A stretch of 32,096 bases of DNA, from contig NZ_JALJQZ010000043.1 in NCBI RefSeq assembly GCF_022968395.1, forward strand, positions 1 to 32,096. Direction: 5' to 3'. This document shows, piece after piece, positions 25,052 through 32,096 of the stretch (the first letter of the stretch is position 1; the number at the start of each line of letters is the position of its first letter). The notes beneath the pieces were generated by a model. The model saw nothing but the letters and a program-made list of their open reading frames with translations. It made no database searches and had not been told where the DNA came from. Made by a program: the position numbers and the translations under genes. The DNA comes from Affinirhizobium lemnae. Lineage in GTDB: Bacteria; Pseudomonadota; Alphaproteobacteria; Rhizobiales; Rhizobiaceae.

Positions 25052-25746
25052 AACGCGAGACGACCAACAAGATCCGCTTCGTCATCGAAGACATCCTGCC
25101 ACCCATCCTGCGGGATTCCCGATTGTTTCTCTGGCTTGCGCAGAGTGCATGGGGTTCACACATCTCCCACCTTGCCAGATTTCGCGAACGTGCGCCTTTC
25201 CTGACAGCGGATGAATATGCCGAGCTTTACCGCAATCATCCGCGCGTACACGCTGGAACGGATAATTCCGATGCCTGCATCCGACGCATTGTCAGCGAAA
25301 TAGCCGGATCGAGTGTCTGCGATGTCGGTTGCGGTACAGGCGCGCTGTTGACTCATATAAAAGCAGGCAACCCGGATCTTGCCCGCGTGACGGGTGTCGA
25401 CTTCGTCATCGATGATGCGGCGGCCTTGCCGGGTGTCGAGTATGTGGCCGCCAAGATCGAAGAGCTGCCCTTTGCCGATGGCGAGTTCGATACGGTGGTG
25501 TGTACGCATGTTATCGAACATGTGCTGGAGTATCGGCAAGCCATTGCAGAGCTTCGCCGGATTGCGCGCAAGCGTCTGATCATCGTCGTGCCGCGCGAAC
25601 GGGAATATCGCTACACCTTCAATCCGCACTTCAATTTCTTCCCCTATACGCACTCCTTCCTGCGCGCCGTCCACCCGGTGCCGTTACGCTATGTGTGCGA
25701 AGATATCGGGCGTGACATCTTCTACCTGGAAGACAGAGAAGGCTGA
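25048..25746 (+). CDS. Class I SAM-dependent methyltransferase
   Basis: This 232-residue protein has a Rossmann-like methyltransferase domain of the type 11 kind: motif I CDVGCGTGALL (about 92-102), the acidic residue of motif II in VTGVDFV, and motif IV-like FDTVVCTHVIEHVLEY. An N-terminal 80-residue region has no known motif. The acceptor is unknown. ATGA overlap with the GT2 gene and close linkage to two small membrane proteins suggest it modifies a lipid-linked sugar or the polymer made from it; an O- or C-methylation is equally possible. No membrane helix is seen. Confidence 0.85.
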   Translation: MKRETTNKIRFVIEDILPPILRDSRLFLWLAQSAWGSHISHLARFRERAPFLTADEYAELYRNHPRVHAGTDNSDACIRRIVSEIAGSSVCDVGCGTGALLTHIKAGNPDLARVTGVDFVIDDAAALPGVEYVAAKIEELPFADGEFDTVVCTHVIEHVLEYRQAIAELRRIARKRLIIVVPREREYRYTFNPHFNFFPYTHSFLRAVHPVPLRYVCEDIGRDIFYLEDREG

Positions 25747-25751
25747 GCGTG

Positions 25752-26117
25752 ATGGATTTTTCCAGCCTCACACCGGCACTCTGGCTCGGGCTGATCGGCA
25801 CACCGCTGATGATCGCCATGGGCCAGGTGCTCTTCAAGATGACGAGCCAGACCGCGGGTTCCTTTTCGGTCAACGGCCTCCTGTCACTGGCGCTGAACCC
25901 TATCCTTATCGCAGCTCTTATTCTTTACGGGCTCGGTACAATCATCTGGATCTATGTACTGAAGTCCGTGCCGCTGACGATCGCCTATTCATTCATGGGC
26001 CTTACATTCTGCTTTGTGCCCGTGCTGGCGCAAATCTTCTTCGGCGAGCCCTTGAGCCTGCGATACGCGGTTGGAGCTTTCCTGATCATTGCGGGATTGC
26101 TGACCATCAATGTCTGA
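25752..26117 (+). CDS. Small four-helix transporter, SMR/EamA type (ArnE-like)
   Basis: This 121-residue protein has four transmembrane helices (about 10-32, 42-68, 70-92 and 96-119). GQVLFKM in helix 1 and the conserved pattern YVLKSVPLTIAYSFMGL in helix 3 fit small multidrug-resistance-like proteins of the ArnE/ArnF branch. ArnE/F flip undecaprenyl-phosphate-aminoarabinose, so next to a GT2 polyprenyl-sugar synthase a lipid-sugar flippase is the best guess. A GTG directly before the ATG could also be used. The next gene overlaps its end by 8 bases. Confidence 0.82.
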   Translation: MDFSSLTPALWLGLIGTPLMIAMGQVLFKMTSQTAGSFSVNGLLSLALNPILIAALILYGLGTIIWIYVLKSVPLTIAYSFMGLTFCFVPVLAQIFFGEPLSLRYAVGAFLIIAGLLTINV

Positions 26118-26505
26118 ACGGCGCGAGAAAACAGACTGGCTGGTCATGGTCGGTGTTACAGTGCTTGCCGACCTGCTGCTCTTCATGGTCCTCGATACAA
26201 GCATGCAGGGACTGATCGTCTCGCGGCTCATGTCGCTCGTCCTGGCTTACGGGATTGCCCAGGCCATTCGCCTGCTCACCGGTTTCGGCAAGCCACCACG
26301 CGCCTTTGTCGAGCGGCCCGGTCTCTGGCCGCTCGTTGTCATCACCGTTGTCGTCAATACGGGGCTCTTCGCTGTCTTGAGCGAAAGAGCGCCAATCGTT
26401 CAGCCGGTCGTTCATCTCGCCTTGTCGTGGCTCGGCTCCCTTGCGTTTCTTGCCTTTGGCCTGAAACGAATTCGCCGTTTCCAGCGACCAGACAAGCGGG
26501 ACTAG
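26110..26505 (+). CDS. GtrA-like four-helix membrane protein
   Basis: This 131-residue protein has four predicted transmembrane helices (about 9-28, 33-52, 72-92 and 97-118) and a basic C-terminus (RIRRFQRPDKRD). Size, topology and place in an operon with a GT2 enzyme fit the GtrA family, whose members are thought to move undecaprenyl-phosphate sugars across the membrane. Sequence motifs are weak, so the name rests mainly on topology and context. It overlaps the SMR-like gene by 8 bases. Its stop and the stop of the convergent oxidoreductase gene share one CTAG at 26502-26505. Confidence 0.65.
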   Translation: MSERREKTDWLVMVGVTVLADLLLFMVLDTSMQGLIVSRLMSLVLAYGIAQAIRLLTGFGKPPRAFVERPGLWPLVVITVVVNTGLFAVLSERAPIVQPVVHLALSWLGSLAFLAFGLKRIRRFQRPDKRD

Positions 26506-27488
26506 ACCTTTTCCCAGCCGTCGTGTTCGCTTGCGCGATAGATGGCATCGATGAATTGCTGGTTGGCACGCGAGCTTTCCAGCGTGACCACCTCGGCCTG
26601 GTTGCCGGTTGCGGCGCGAGCGAAGGCCTCTGCCTGACGCTTGTACTGCCTGCTATCCTGGAATCGAAACACTTCTGAGCGTCCGTGACCCTGGTCGGTC
26701 AGTTCGACCTCCTCGGCCCCGTAGCGATCCGCATTGAACGGCGACTTGACCTCGATGAAGCCCTTGGTGCCGTGGAACACCATGACCTGCCGGGCAGCCA
26801 TCTGGGTGGCGACATAGAAGGTCAGATCGAAATCGCCGAAATCGGCTTTTACGCTGGAATAGATGTCGGTTCCGAACTCCGGATCACGCTCCGTCGTGGC
26901 CTGAATCCGCAATGGCTCCTTGCCGGTAGCGAAACGGGTGGCCATGGTCGGATATACGCCGATGTCCGGCAAGCCACCGCCGCCCAACTCCGGAATGTTT
27001 CGCATGTTGGAAGGATCGCGGTTGAAATAGCTGAACGCACCCTGCACGTGGCGCAGACGCCCGATGGCCTCATTGCGCAGAAGTTCCCGCACCTTGTGCC
27101 ACACGGGGGCATAGGTGATCATGAAGGCTTCCGAGATCAGCACCTTGTTGCGATCTCTTGCCTCGATAAGCCTGTCGATCTCACTGGCCTTCAACGAGAT
27201 GGGCTTTTCGCACAGCACATGCTTGCCCGCTTCTGCCGCCTTGATCGTCCATTCGACATGCTGACTGGTGGGCAGCGGGATATAGACGGCATCGATTACA
27301 TCGGATGCCAGCATTTCCTCATAGGAACCAAAGGCATGCGGCACTGAAAATCGATCCGCCATGGCACGGGCGCGGGTCATGTCGCGGCTGGCAATTGCAC
27401 TGACGACCGCATTCTCCGCATCCTGAATGGAGGGAATGACAGCGTTCTGACCGATACGGGCGGTGGAAAGGATTCCGAAACGGAACAT
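26502..27488 (-). CDS. Gfo/Idh/MocA family oxidoreductase
   Basis: This 328-residue NAD(P)-dependent oxidoreductase has the Rossmann start GILSTARIG (residues 5-13), PLPTSQHVEW, the catalytic-lysine motif CEKPISL and, in the C-terminal domain, GGGGLPDIGVYP with the conserved D and Y. It resembles the dehydrogenases acting on monosaccharides or trans-dihydrodiols; the substrate is unknown. It is divergent from the aldo/keto reductase gene at 27681, with 192 bases between. It is not the same kind as the dehydrogenase in the sugar operon (5996-7129), from which it differs in length and most motifs. GGAGA lies 7 bases before the ATG. Confidence 0.9.
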   Translation of the reverse strand: MFRFGILSTARIGQNAVIPSIQDAENAVVSAIASRDMTRARAMADRFSVPHAFGSYEEMLASDVIDAVYIPLPTSQHVEWTIKAAEAGKHVLCEKPISLKASEIDRLIEARDRNKVLISEAFMITYAPVWHKVRELLRNEAIGRLRHVQGAFSYFNRDPSNMRNIPELGGGGLPDIGVYPTMATRFATGKEPLRIQATTERDPEFGTDIYSSVKADFGDFDLTFYVATQMAARQVMVFHGTKGFIEVKSPFNADRYGAEEVELTDQGHGRSEVFRFQDSRQYKRQAEAFARAATGNQAEVVTLESSRANQQFIDAIYRASEHDGWEKV

Positions 27489-27680
27489 GGGGATCTCCTC
27501 ACTATTTTCGGTCTACCTTACGAACCGCATGAGGCGGATGCAATTGCTGTTCGGAGGTCAATCCAATCGATTTATTTCCGTGATCCTCCATAACGCCTTT
27601 TGATTGGTGCATGACCTTCCATCAGGATAGCGTTGCTCCATATCCCCAACCTATCCATTGAAATTCCAGGAGCAGATTTC

Positions 27681-28631
27681 ATGCAACACCGCGCCCTTGG
27701 CCGCACAGGTCTTTCGATCGCCCCTGTCGTATTCGGCGGCAATGTCTTTGGCTGGACCGCCGACGAAAAGACATCCTTCGACCTGCTCGATCGCTTCTTC
27801 GACGCGGGCTTCAACACCATTGATACCGCCGATGTCTATTCGGCCTGGGTCGATGGTCACAAGGGTGGCGAGAGCGAAGAGGTGATTGGCAGATGGCTGA
27901 AACGCGGAAGCGTCAGCCGTGACAAGGCCATCATCGTCACCAAGGTCGGCTTCGATAATCGCGGCCAGAAGACAGGGCTCTCCAAGGGCTGGATCGAACA
28001 GGCGATCGACGCCTCCCTGAAGCGGCTCGGAACCGACTATGTCGATCTCTATCTGGCCCACAAGCCGGATACCGAAGTTCCTGTCGAGGAGAGCCTGGAG
28101 GCCTTCGCAAAGCTGAAACAGGCCGGGAAGGTGCGTGCCATCGGGTGCTCGAACTATAATGCGACGCAGTTGCAGGCCTCGCTCGACGCTGCTGCCAGCA
28201 AGGGCCTGCCGCGCTACGACGTGCTTCAGCCAGAATACAATCTTTACACTCGCGAGAAATTCGAGGGGGCGCTTGCGGACCTCTGCCAGCGTGAGGAAAT
28301 CGGCGTTATCAGCTACTATGCGCTGGCCGCAGGATTTCTGACCGGCAAATATCGCGAGTTAAAGGATACCGAGGGTGTCGCGCGCTCCTATCGCGTCGCC
28401 GATTATCTCAACGACAAGGGGATGCGTATCCTTGCGGCGCTGGACGAGATCTCGGTCGAAACCAATGCGTCTGCGGCCAGCATCGCGATCGCCTGGGTGG
28501 CTGCGCGGCCGGGAATCACCGCACCGATTGCCTCTGCAACATCCCTGCGACAGCTGGAATCGATCGTGGCCGTGGGCTCGCTTCAATTGTCTGCCGACCA
28601 GATGGCGCGCTTGAACGAGGCCGGTCTCTGA
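27681..28631 (+). CDS. Aldo/keto reductase
   Basis: This 316-residue TIM-barrel NADP(H) reductase carries the catalytic tetrad D48, Y53 (FNTIDTADVYSAW), K88 (VTKVGFD) and H127 (YLAHKPD). GCSNYNATQL and the NADP-binding end segment TAPIASATSLRQLE are in place. The start at 27681 is supported by AGGAG 8 bases ahead; the frame is open 48 bases further upstream. The GNAT gene begins on the last base of its stop codon (TGATG), so the two are translationally coupled. It may reduce sugar aldehydes or ketones; no specific substrate can be read. The divergent gap has no clear promoter consensus. Confidence 0.92.
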   Translation: MQHRALGRTGLSIAPVVFGGNVFGWTADEKTSFDLLDRFFDAGFNTIDTADVYSAWVDGHKGGESEEVIGRWLKRGSVSRDKAIIVTKVGFDNRGQKTGLSKGWIEQAIDASLKRLGTDYVDLYLAHKPDTEVPVEESLEAFAKLKQAGKVRAIGCSNYNATQLQASLDAAASKGLPRYDVLQPEYNLYTREKFEGALADLCQREEIGVISYYALAAGFLTGKYRELKDTEGVARSYRVADYLNDKGMRILAALDEISVETNASAASIAIAWVAARPGITAPIASATSLRQLESIVAVGSLQLSADQMARLNEAGL

Positions 28632-29077
28632 TGGGCATCTTGATCCGCAATGCCACGGCTGGCGATGAGGCGCGCTTTCGCGAACTCTGGGCCAGCTATC
28701 TGGATTTCTATCAGGTCACGGTTTCGGACGAGATCTCGGCCTCGACCTTTTCCAAGGCGCTCAGCCCCGATAGCAGCATCTTCATGCGCGTTGCAGAAGT
28801 TGATGGGCGCGTTGAAGGCTTCGCGCTCTGCCTGACCCATGAAGGCACATGGATTCTCGGCAAGGATCTCTATCTCGAAGACCTGTTTGTCGATGCAAGC
28901 CAGCGCGGCAAAGGCGTGGGGCGCGCGCTGTTGCAGGATCTGGTCGATCTGTCGAAAGCCAATGGCTGGTCCCGGCTCTATTGGCACACGGCCGAGACGA
29001 ACGCTACGGCGCGGAAACTTTATGACAGCTTCGTCCAGTCGGACGGGCATCTCAGATATCGCATCACGATCGGCTAA
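28631..29077 (+). CDS. GNAT family N-acetyltransferase
   Basis: This 148-residue single-domain acetyltransferase uses acetyl-CoA. The pyrophosphate-binding motif A is QRGKGVGRALLQDL (about 96-109), preceded by the beta-4 strand YLEDLFVD; motif B includes WHTAETNATARKLYDSF. The acceptor is unknown: an amine, antibiotic or protein N-terminus are all possible. It begins on the last base of the aldo/keto reductase stop codon, and the second reductase gene follows after 30 bases. Confidence 0.9.
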   Translation: MGILIRNATAGDEARFRELWASYLDFYQVTVSDEISASTFSKALSPDSSIFMRVAEVDGRVEGFALCLTHEGTWILGKDLYLEDLFVDASQRGKGVGRALLQDLVDLSKANGWSRLYWHTAETNATARKLYDSFVQSDGHLRYRITIG

Positions 29078-29107
29078 AGCCGATCCGTCAACCGGAAGGG
29101 TTAGACC

Positions 29108-30103
29108 ATGCAAAAGAGAAAACTTGGATCCCTGGAAACCTCCGCTCTCGGGCTGGGCTGCATGGGGATGACCCATGCCTACACAGCCGTCATCGAAGAG
29201 CAGGCTTCCTTAAATACGCTGGCACGCGCTGTGGAACTGGGCGTGACGCTGTTTGACACGGCGGAAGTCTATGGACCGTTTACCAATGAGGAACTGGTGG
29301 GAAAGGGCCTCAAGCCCTACCGGGACAAGGTGCTGATCGCGACCAAATTCGGCTTTACCATCAGCGATGAGGCAAAGGCCGCGCGCCCGTCGGGCGTCGA
29401 CAGCCGTCCGGACCATGTACGGGCTGTCGCGGAAGCTTCCCTCAGGCGGCTCGGCGTCGAGGTGATCGACCTATTTTATCAGCACCGCGTGGACCCGGAC
29501 GTCCCGATCGAAGAAACCGTCGGCGCCATGGCGGAACTGGTGAAGGAAGGCAAGGTGCGGGCACTCGGACTTTCCGAGGCAAGCGCCGCAACGCTCAAGC
29601 GCGCGCACGCCGTCCATCCCATCGCCGCCATCCAGAGCGAGTATTCCCTGTGGACTCGTGACCCCGAGGAAAACGGTGTTCTGGATACCTGCCGGGAACT
29701 CGGTATCGGCTTCGTTCCATTTTCGCCACTCGGTCGCGGCGCGCTAACCGGCGCCCTGAAAAATCTTGATGGCCTTGCCGAAAACGATTTCCGGCGCAGC
29801 CTTCCCCGGTTCCAGGGCGAGAATTTCGATGCGAACCTTGCGCTGGTTCATCTACTTGAAGAGATGGCCGCGAAGAAAGGTGTTTCCGCAGGTCAACTGG
29901 CTTTGGCATGGGTGCTGGCACAGGGTGATTTCATCGTACCAATTCCCGGTACAACGAAGATTGCCAATCTGGAGAAGAATGTCGCCGCAGCAGATATCGA
30001 TTTGTCTGCAAAGGAACTTGCCGAATTGGGTGACATGCTTGCTCCCTCGAAGGTCAAGGGCGAGCGCTATCCGGAGAGCATGGCGAAGATGGCCAACAAG
30101 TAG
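29108..30103 (+). CDS. Aldo/keto reductase (second copy)
   Basis: This 331-residue aldo/keto reductase has the tetrad D50, Y55 (LFDTAEVYGPF), K80 (IATKFGF) and H126 (YQHRVDP). The start LGSLETSALGLGCMGM and the end segment IVPIPGTTKIANLEKN resemble YakC/AKR13-type enzymes. It is only distantly like the reductase at 27681, so the two are not a recent duplication. GGAAGGG stands 8 bases before the ATG. It is the last gene of the three-gene unit. Confidence 0.92.
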   Translation: MQKRKLGSLETSALGLGCMGMTHAYTAVIEEQASLNTLARAVELGVTLFDTAEVYGPFTNEELVGKGLKPYRDKVLIATKFGFTISDEAKAARPSGVDSRPDHVRAVAEASLRRLGVEVIDLFYQHRVDPDVPIEETVGAMAELVKEGKVRALGLSEASAATLKRAHAVHPIAAIQSEYSLWTRDPEENGVLDTCRELGIGFVPFSPLGRGALTGALKNLDGLAENDFRRSLPRFQGENFDANLALVHLLEEMAAKKGVSAGQLALAWVLAQGDFIVPIPGTTKIANLEKNVAAADIDLSAKELAELGDMLAPSKVKGERYPESMAKMANK

Positions 30104-30120
30104 CACAACCGCTGCATCGT

Positions 30121-30197
30121 ACTCCGGAAGGGTATAAATCTTGCGGAGTGCATCTCTTATCTTGCGCGATGTAGGAGAAGCCAAAACGCTGCACTCC
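30121..30197 (+). other. Competing inverted repeats before the double-PAS chemoreceptor
   Basis: ACTCCG (30121-30126) pairs with CGGAGT (30144-30149), extended inward by AAG/CTT after one mismatch. The same right arm, GGAGTGCA (30145-30152), also pairs exactly with TGCACTCC (30190-30197). The two stems are mutually exclusive, as in attenuators, though no U-tract or start codon follows directly. They may equally be repeated operator half-sites. The gap 30104-30296 contains no gene. Confidence 0.4.
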
Positions 30198-30230
30198 ATC
30201 AATGTTTTCTAACACAAACTCCTCTATTTT

Positions 30231-30259
30231 AATAAATTAGTAAAATCTTACTATTTATT
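30231..30259. promoter_or_regulatory. AT-rich inverted repeat before the double-PAS chemoreceptor
   Basis: AATAAATTAGTAA (30231-30243) and TTACTATTTATT (30248-30259) pair over 12 bases with a single bulged T and a 4-base loop. It ends 37 bases before the chosen ATG, in the promoter/leader region, and may be a regulator site or a leader hairpin. Confidence 0.45.
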
Positions 30260-30296
30260 GTCCACTAGCCAGGTTCTTTCCGCCTATGAGGCTTTC

Positions 30297-32024
30297 ATGT
30301 CTATTTTTGATCTCGGCAGCGATGCGCGGTCTATACTCGCAGCACTTAACCGATCGCAGGCAATCATAGAGTTCGACCTTGGCGGTCGGATCCTGCACGC
30401 GAACGAGAACTTCCTCAAGGTCATGGGATATCAACTGTCGGAGATCGTTGGGCAGCATCATCGTATGTTCGTGTTGCCCGCCGAAGCGGCATCTATCGAA
30501 TACAAGCAGTTCTGGTCCAGTCTCGCCGAGGGTCGTTTTGACCAGCGTCAATACAAACGCTTAGCGAAGGGAGGCCGGGAGATCTGGATCGAAGCCTCCT
30601 ACAACCCGGTTTATCGAGGCGGAAAGCCGTTCAAAGTCGTGAAGTTCGCGACGGATATCACGGCGCAAAAGCTCCGAACGCTGGATGCAGAAGGCAAGCT
30701 CGCGGCACTGGATCGCGCGCAAGCCAGCATTGAATTTACGCCGACGGGTGAGATCATTGAGGCGAATTCCAACTTCCTTCAAACTATGGGCTATTCGCGC
30801 GAAGAGATCATCGGTCGACACCATTCAATGTTCTGCGATCAAGACTATGCTGCGTCTCGCGATTACCGCGAGTTCTGGTCAACACTGGGGGCCGGTGCCT
30901 TCATCGCGGATCAGTTCACCCGTTTTGGCAAAGGTGGAAAGCGCGTCGACATCCAGGCGTCCTATAACCCAATCGTCGACCGCGATGGCAAGGTGCTGAA
31001 AGTGGTCAAGTTTGCGACCGATGTTTCCGAACGGGTACGCGTTATCGAAGAACTCGGTGCCGGACTGCATCGCCTTGCCGAGTGCAATATACGCATGACC
31101 CTCGACAATACCTTCAGCGCCGAATTCGAACCCCTGCGACAGGATTTCAATAGTTCGATCGGCGCCTTCCAGCAGACCCTTTCCGGCGTACTCAATCAGG
31201 CCGAGTTCCTGATGGAGAACGGTGCGGCCATGAGCAAGTCAGCCGAAGAATTGTCCGCCCGCACGCGCCAGCAAGTTGCCGCTCTGGAAACCACGGCAAC
31301 AGCACTTGCTCAAGCCACGTCGAATGTTCGTTCCGCAACCGAACGTACGCGGGAGACGCGAAAGCTTGCAAGCGATGCGCGTCTGGCTGCAGCCTCATCT
31401 GTCGAGGTCGTTCGCAATACGGTGAGCGCAATGGAGCGGATCGAGGCTGCGTCGAACGAGATCGGCAAGATCATTGGGGTGATTGACGAAATCGCCTTTC
31501 AGACAAACCTGCTGGCCCTTAACGCTGGGGTAGAAGCTGCACGCGCCGGTGAGGCCGGCAAGGGCTTTGCCGTCGTGGCGCAGGAGGTACGTGAGCTTGC
31601 ACAACGTTCTGCGAGTGCTGCGAAGGATATCAAGAGGCTGGTCAGCACGTCAGCGGATGAAGTGAAGGATGGCGTCCGGCTGGTCGGCGAAACTGGCAAG
31701 GCCCTGCAGGAGATCGAAAGTTTCGTAGAGGCAATCGATCGCAATGTCGATGGCGTCGCCACATCCTCTGCCGAGGAAGCTCTTGCACTTGAGGAAATCA
31801 ACCACTCCGTCATGGATGTCGATCGAATCACAAAGGCGAACGCCGAGATGGTTGCACAGTCCACGCAGATCAGCCAATCGCTTTCGGACGGCACTGCCGT
31901 TCTGACAGAGCTTGTCTCCCGGTTCAAGTTGAATAGACGCAGCACTCCCCGTGAAAACAAGCGCGAGATCTGGACACCGGAAGAACGCGCCCGAAGGATT
32001 GGTCGCATGCGCCAAGCCTACTAG
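30297..32024 (+). CDS. Soluble methyl-accepting chemotaxis protein with two PAS domains
   Basis: This 575-residue chemoreceptor has no transmembrane helix. Two tandem PAS domains (about 12-125 and 135-247) are near repeats: both contain NFL, GY, a G-HH-MF motif, SYNP and KVVKFATD. A short linker leads to the signalling coiled coil, whose tip is DEIAFQTNLLALNAGVEAARAG and the following GKGFAVVAQEVREL. The architecture matches cytoplasmic rhizobial receptors such as S. meliloti McpY; PAS domains of this type can sense redox state or bind flavin or haem. The ATG at 30297 has GAGG 6 bases ahead; a TTG at 30258 is less likely. The stop TAG falls in a CTAG where insertion-sequence-like DNA begins, so the C-terminus may not be original. 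Confidence 0.9.
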   Translation: MSIFDLGSDARSILAALNRSQAIIEFDLGGRILHANENFLKVMGYQLSEIVGQHHRMFVLPAEAASIEYKQFWSSLAEGRFDQRQYKRLAKGGREIWIEASYNPVYRGGKPFKVVKFATDITAQKLRTLDAEGKLAALDRAQASIEFTPTGEIIEANSNFLQTMGYSREEIIGRHHSMFCDQDYAASRDYREFWSTLGAGAFIADQFTRFGKGGKRVDIQASYNPIVDRDGKVLKVVKFATDVSERVRVIEELGAGLHRLAECNIRMTLDNTFSAEFEPLRQDFNSSIGAFQQTLSGVLNQAEFLMENGAAMSKSAEELSARTRQQVAALETTATALAQATSNVRSATERTRETRKLASDARLAAASSVEVVRNTVSAMERIEAASNEIGKIIGVIDEIAFQTNLLALNAGVEAARAGEAGKGFAVVAQEVRELAQRSASAAKDIKRLVSTSADEVKDGVRLVGETGKALQEIESFVEAIDRNVDGVATSSAEEALALEEINHSVMDVDRITKANAEMVAQSTQISQSLSDGTAVLTELVSRFKLNRRSTPRENKREIWTPEERARRIGRMRQAY

Positions 32025-32096
32025 GCGGTAGTGACGATTTAGCTATTTGAGCCAGATGGCGATGGCTGCGAGTTTGACGAATCCCATGAAGTTGGC
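32024..32096 (-). mobile_element. End of an IS5-family-like insertion sequence, cut by the window
   Basis: From about 32024 the sequence carries the 3' end of a transposase gene on the minus strand and runs off the window. IS5-family elements of the IS427 group favour CTAG targets and duplicate TA, and the boundary here is CTAG (32021-32024). The putative terminal repeat would begin GGCGGTAGTGACG, but the other end is not visible, so the exact border is inferred. Confidence 0.6.
32043..32096 (-). CDS. Transposase C-terminus, IS5-family-like (partial)
   Basis: The minus strand reads ANFMGFVKLAAIAIWLK followed by a TAG stop (32043-32045), with the frame open to the window edge. Endings of the form GF-LAA--IWL are typical of IS5-family transposases, which have a DDE catalytic domain further upstream that lies outside this window. 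Only 17 codons are visible, so intactness cannot be judged. Confidence 0.68.
   Translation of the reverse strand, partial: ANFMGFVKLAAIAIWLK

Noticed and set aside
1..32096. CRISPR array, tRNA or rRNA genes, phage genes
   Set aside because: No regularly spaced repeats, cloverleaf-like sequence or phage structural genes were seen on either strand.

Overview
The window looks like chromosomal DNA from an alphaproteobacterium of the Rhizobiaceae (Rhizobium/Agrobacterium type). Four signals point there: a bioF-bioD-bioA-bioZ biotin operon with the KAS III-like BioZ, two copies of the BioR-box palindrome TTATAGATAA in front of it, a dispersed intergenic palindrome of a kind common in Rhizobiales (16163-16267), and soluble chemoreceptors of the rhizobial type. 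I could not run searches, so all family assignments rest on motifs read by eye.

Layout. (1) 128-4251, minus strand: biotin operon bioFDAZ, each junction a 4-base overlap, with a terminator behind bioZ and BioR boxes in front of bioF. bioB, usually first in this operon, is absent. (2) 4270-14775, minus strand: an eight-gene sugar operon: solute-binding protein, two permeases and an ATPase of a CUT1 ABC importer, a GH2 beta-mannosidase-type enzyme, a TIM-barrel sugar isomerase/epimerase-like protein, a Gfo/Idh/MocA dehydrogenase and a GH43 beta-xylosidase-type enzyme. A divergent LacI-type regulator lies at 15112-16164, with a promoter and two operator-like palindromes in the 400-base gap. Neither glycosidase has a signal peptide, so short glycosides are probably imported and then hydrolysed or oxidised in the cytoplasm. 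(3) 16163-18030: dispersed repeat, a soluble chemoreceptor and a 54-residue small protein. (4) 18199-20345, plus strand: ArsC/Spx-like protein, YbaK-type deacylase and M29 aminopeptidase. (5) 20389-23915, minus strand: xseA and a large multi-spanning GT-C-like protein. (6) 24059-26505, plus strand: a compact cluster of GT2 glycosyltransferase, methyltransferase, SMR/ArnE-like and GtrA-like membrane proteins. With the divergent GT-C-like protein this resembles a polyprenyl-phosphate-sugar pathway of unknown product. (7) 26502-30103: a second Gfo/Idh/MocA oxidoreductase, divergent from an aldo/keto reductase, GNAT acetyltransferase, aldo/keto reductase operon. (8) 30297-32096: a soluble double-PAS chemoreceptor whose stop codon abuts the 3' end of an IS5-family-like transposase cut by the window edge.

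The most interesting items are: the GT2/GT-C/flippase-like cluster; the sugar operon, which pairs hydrolases with a dehydrogenase and TIM-barrel protein that could do oxidative (3-keto) glycoside cleavage; a perfect 10-bp hairpin with a consensus Shine-Dalgarno sequence in its loop, spanned by a 14-codon open frame, in front of the GH43 gene; twin 17-bp palindromes two helical turns apart before the ArsC-like gene; and the possible rewriting of a chemoreceptor C-terminus by an insertion sequence.
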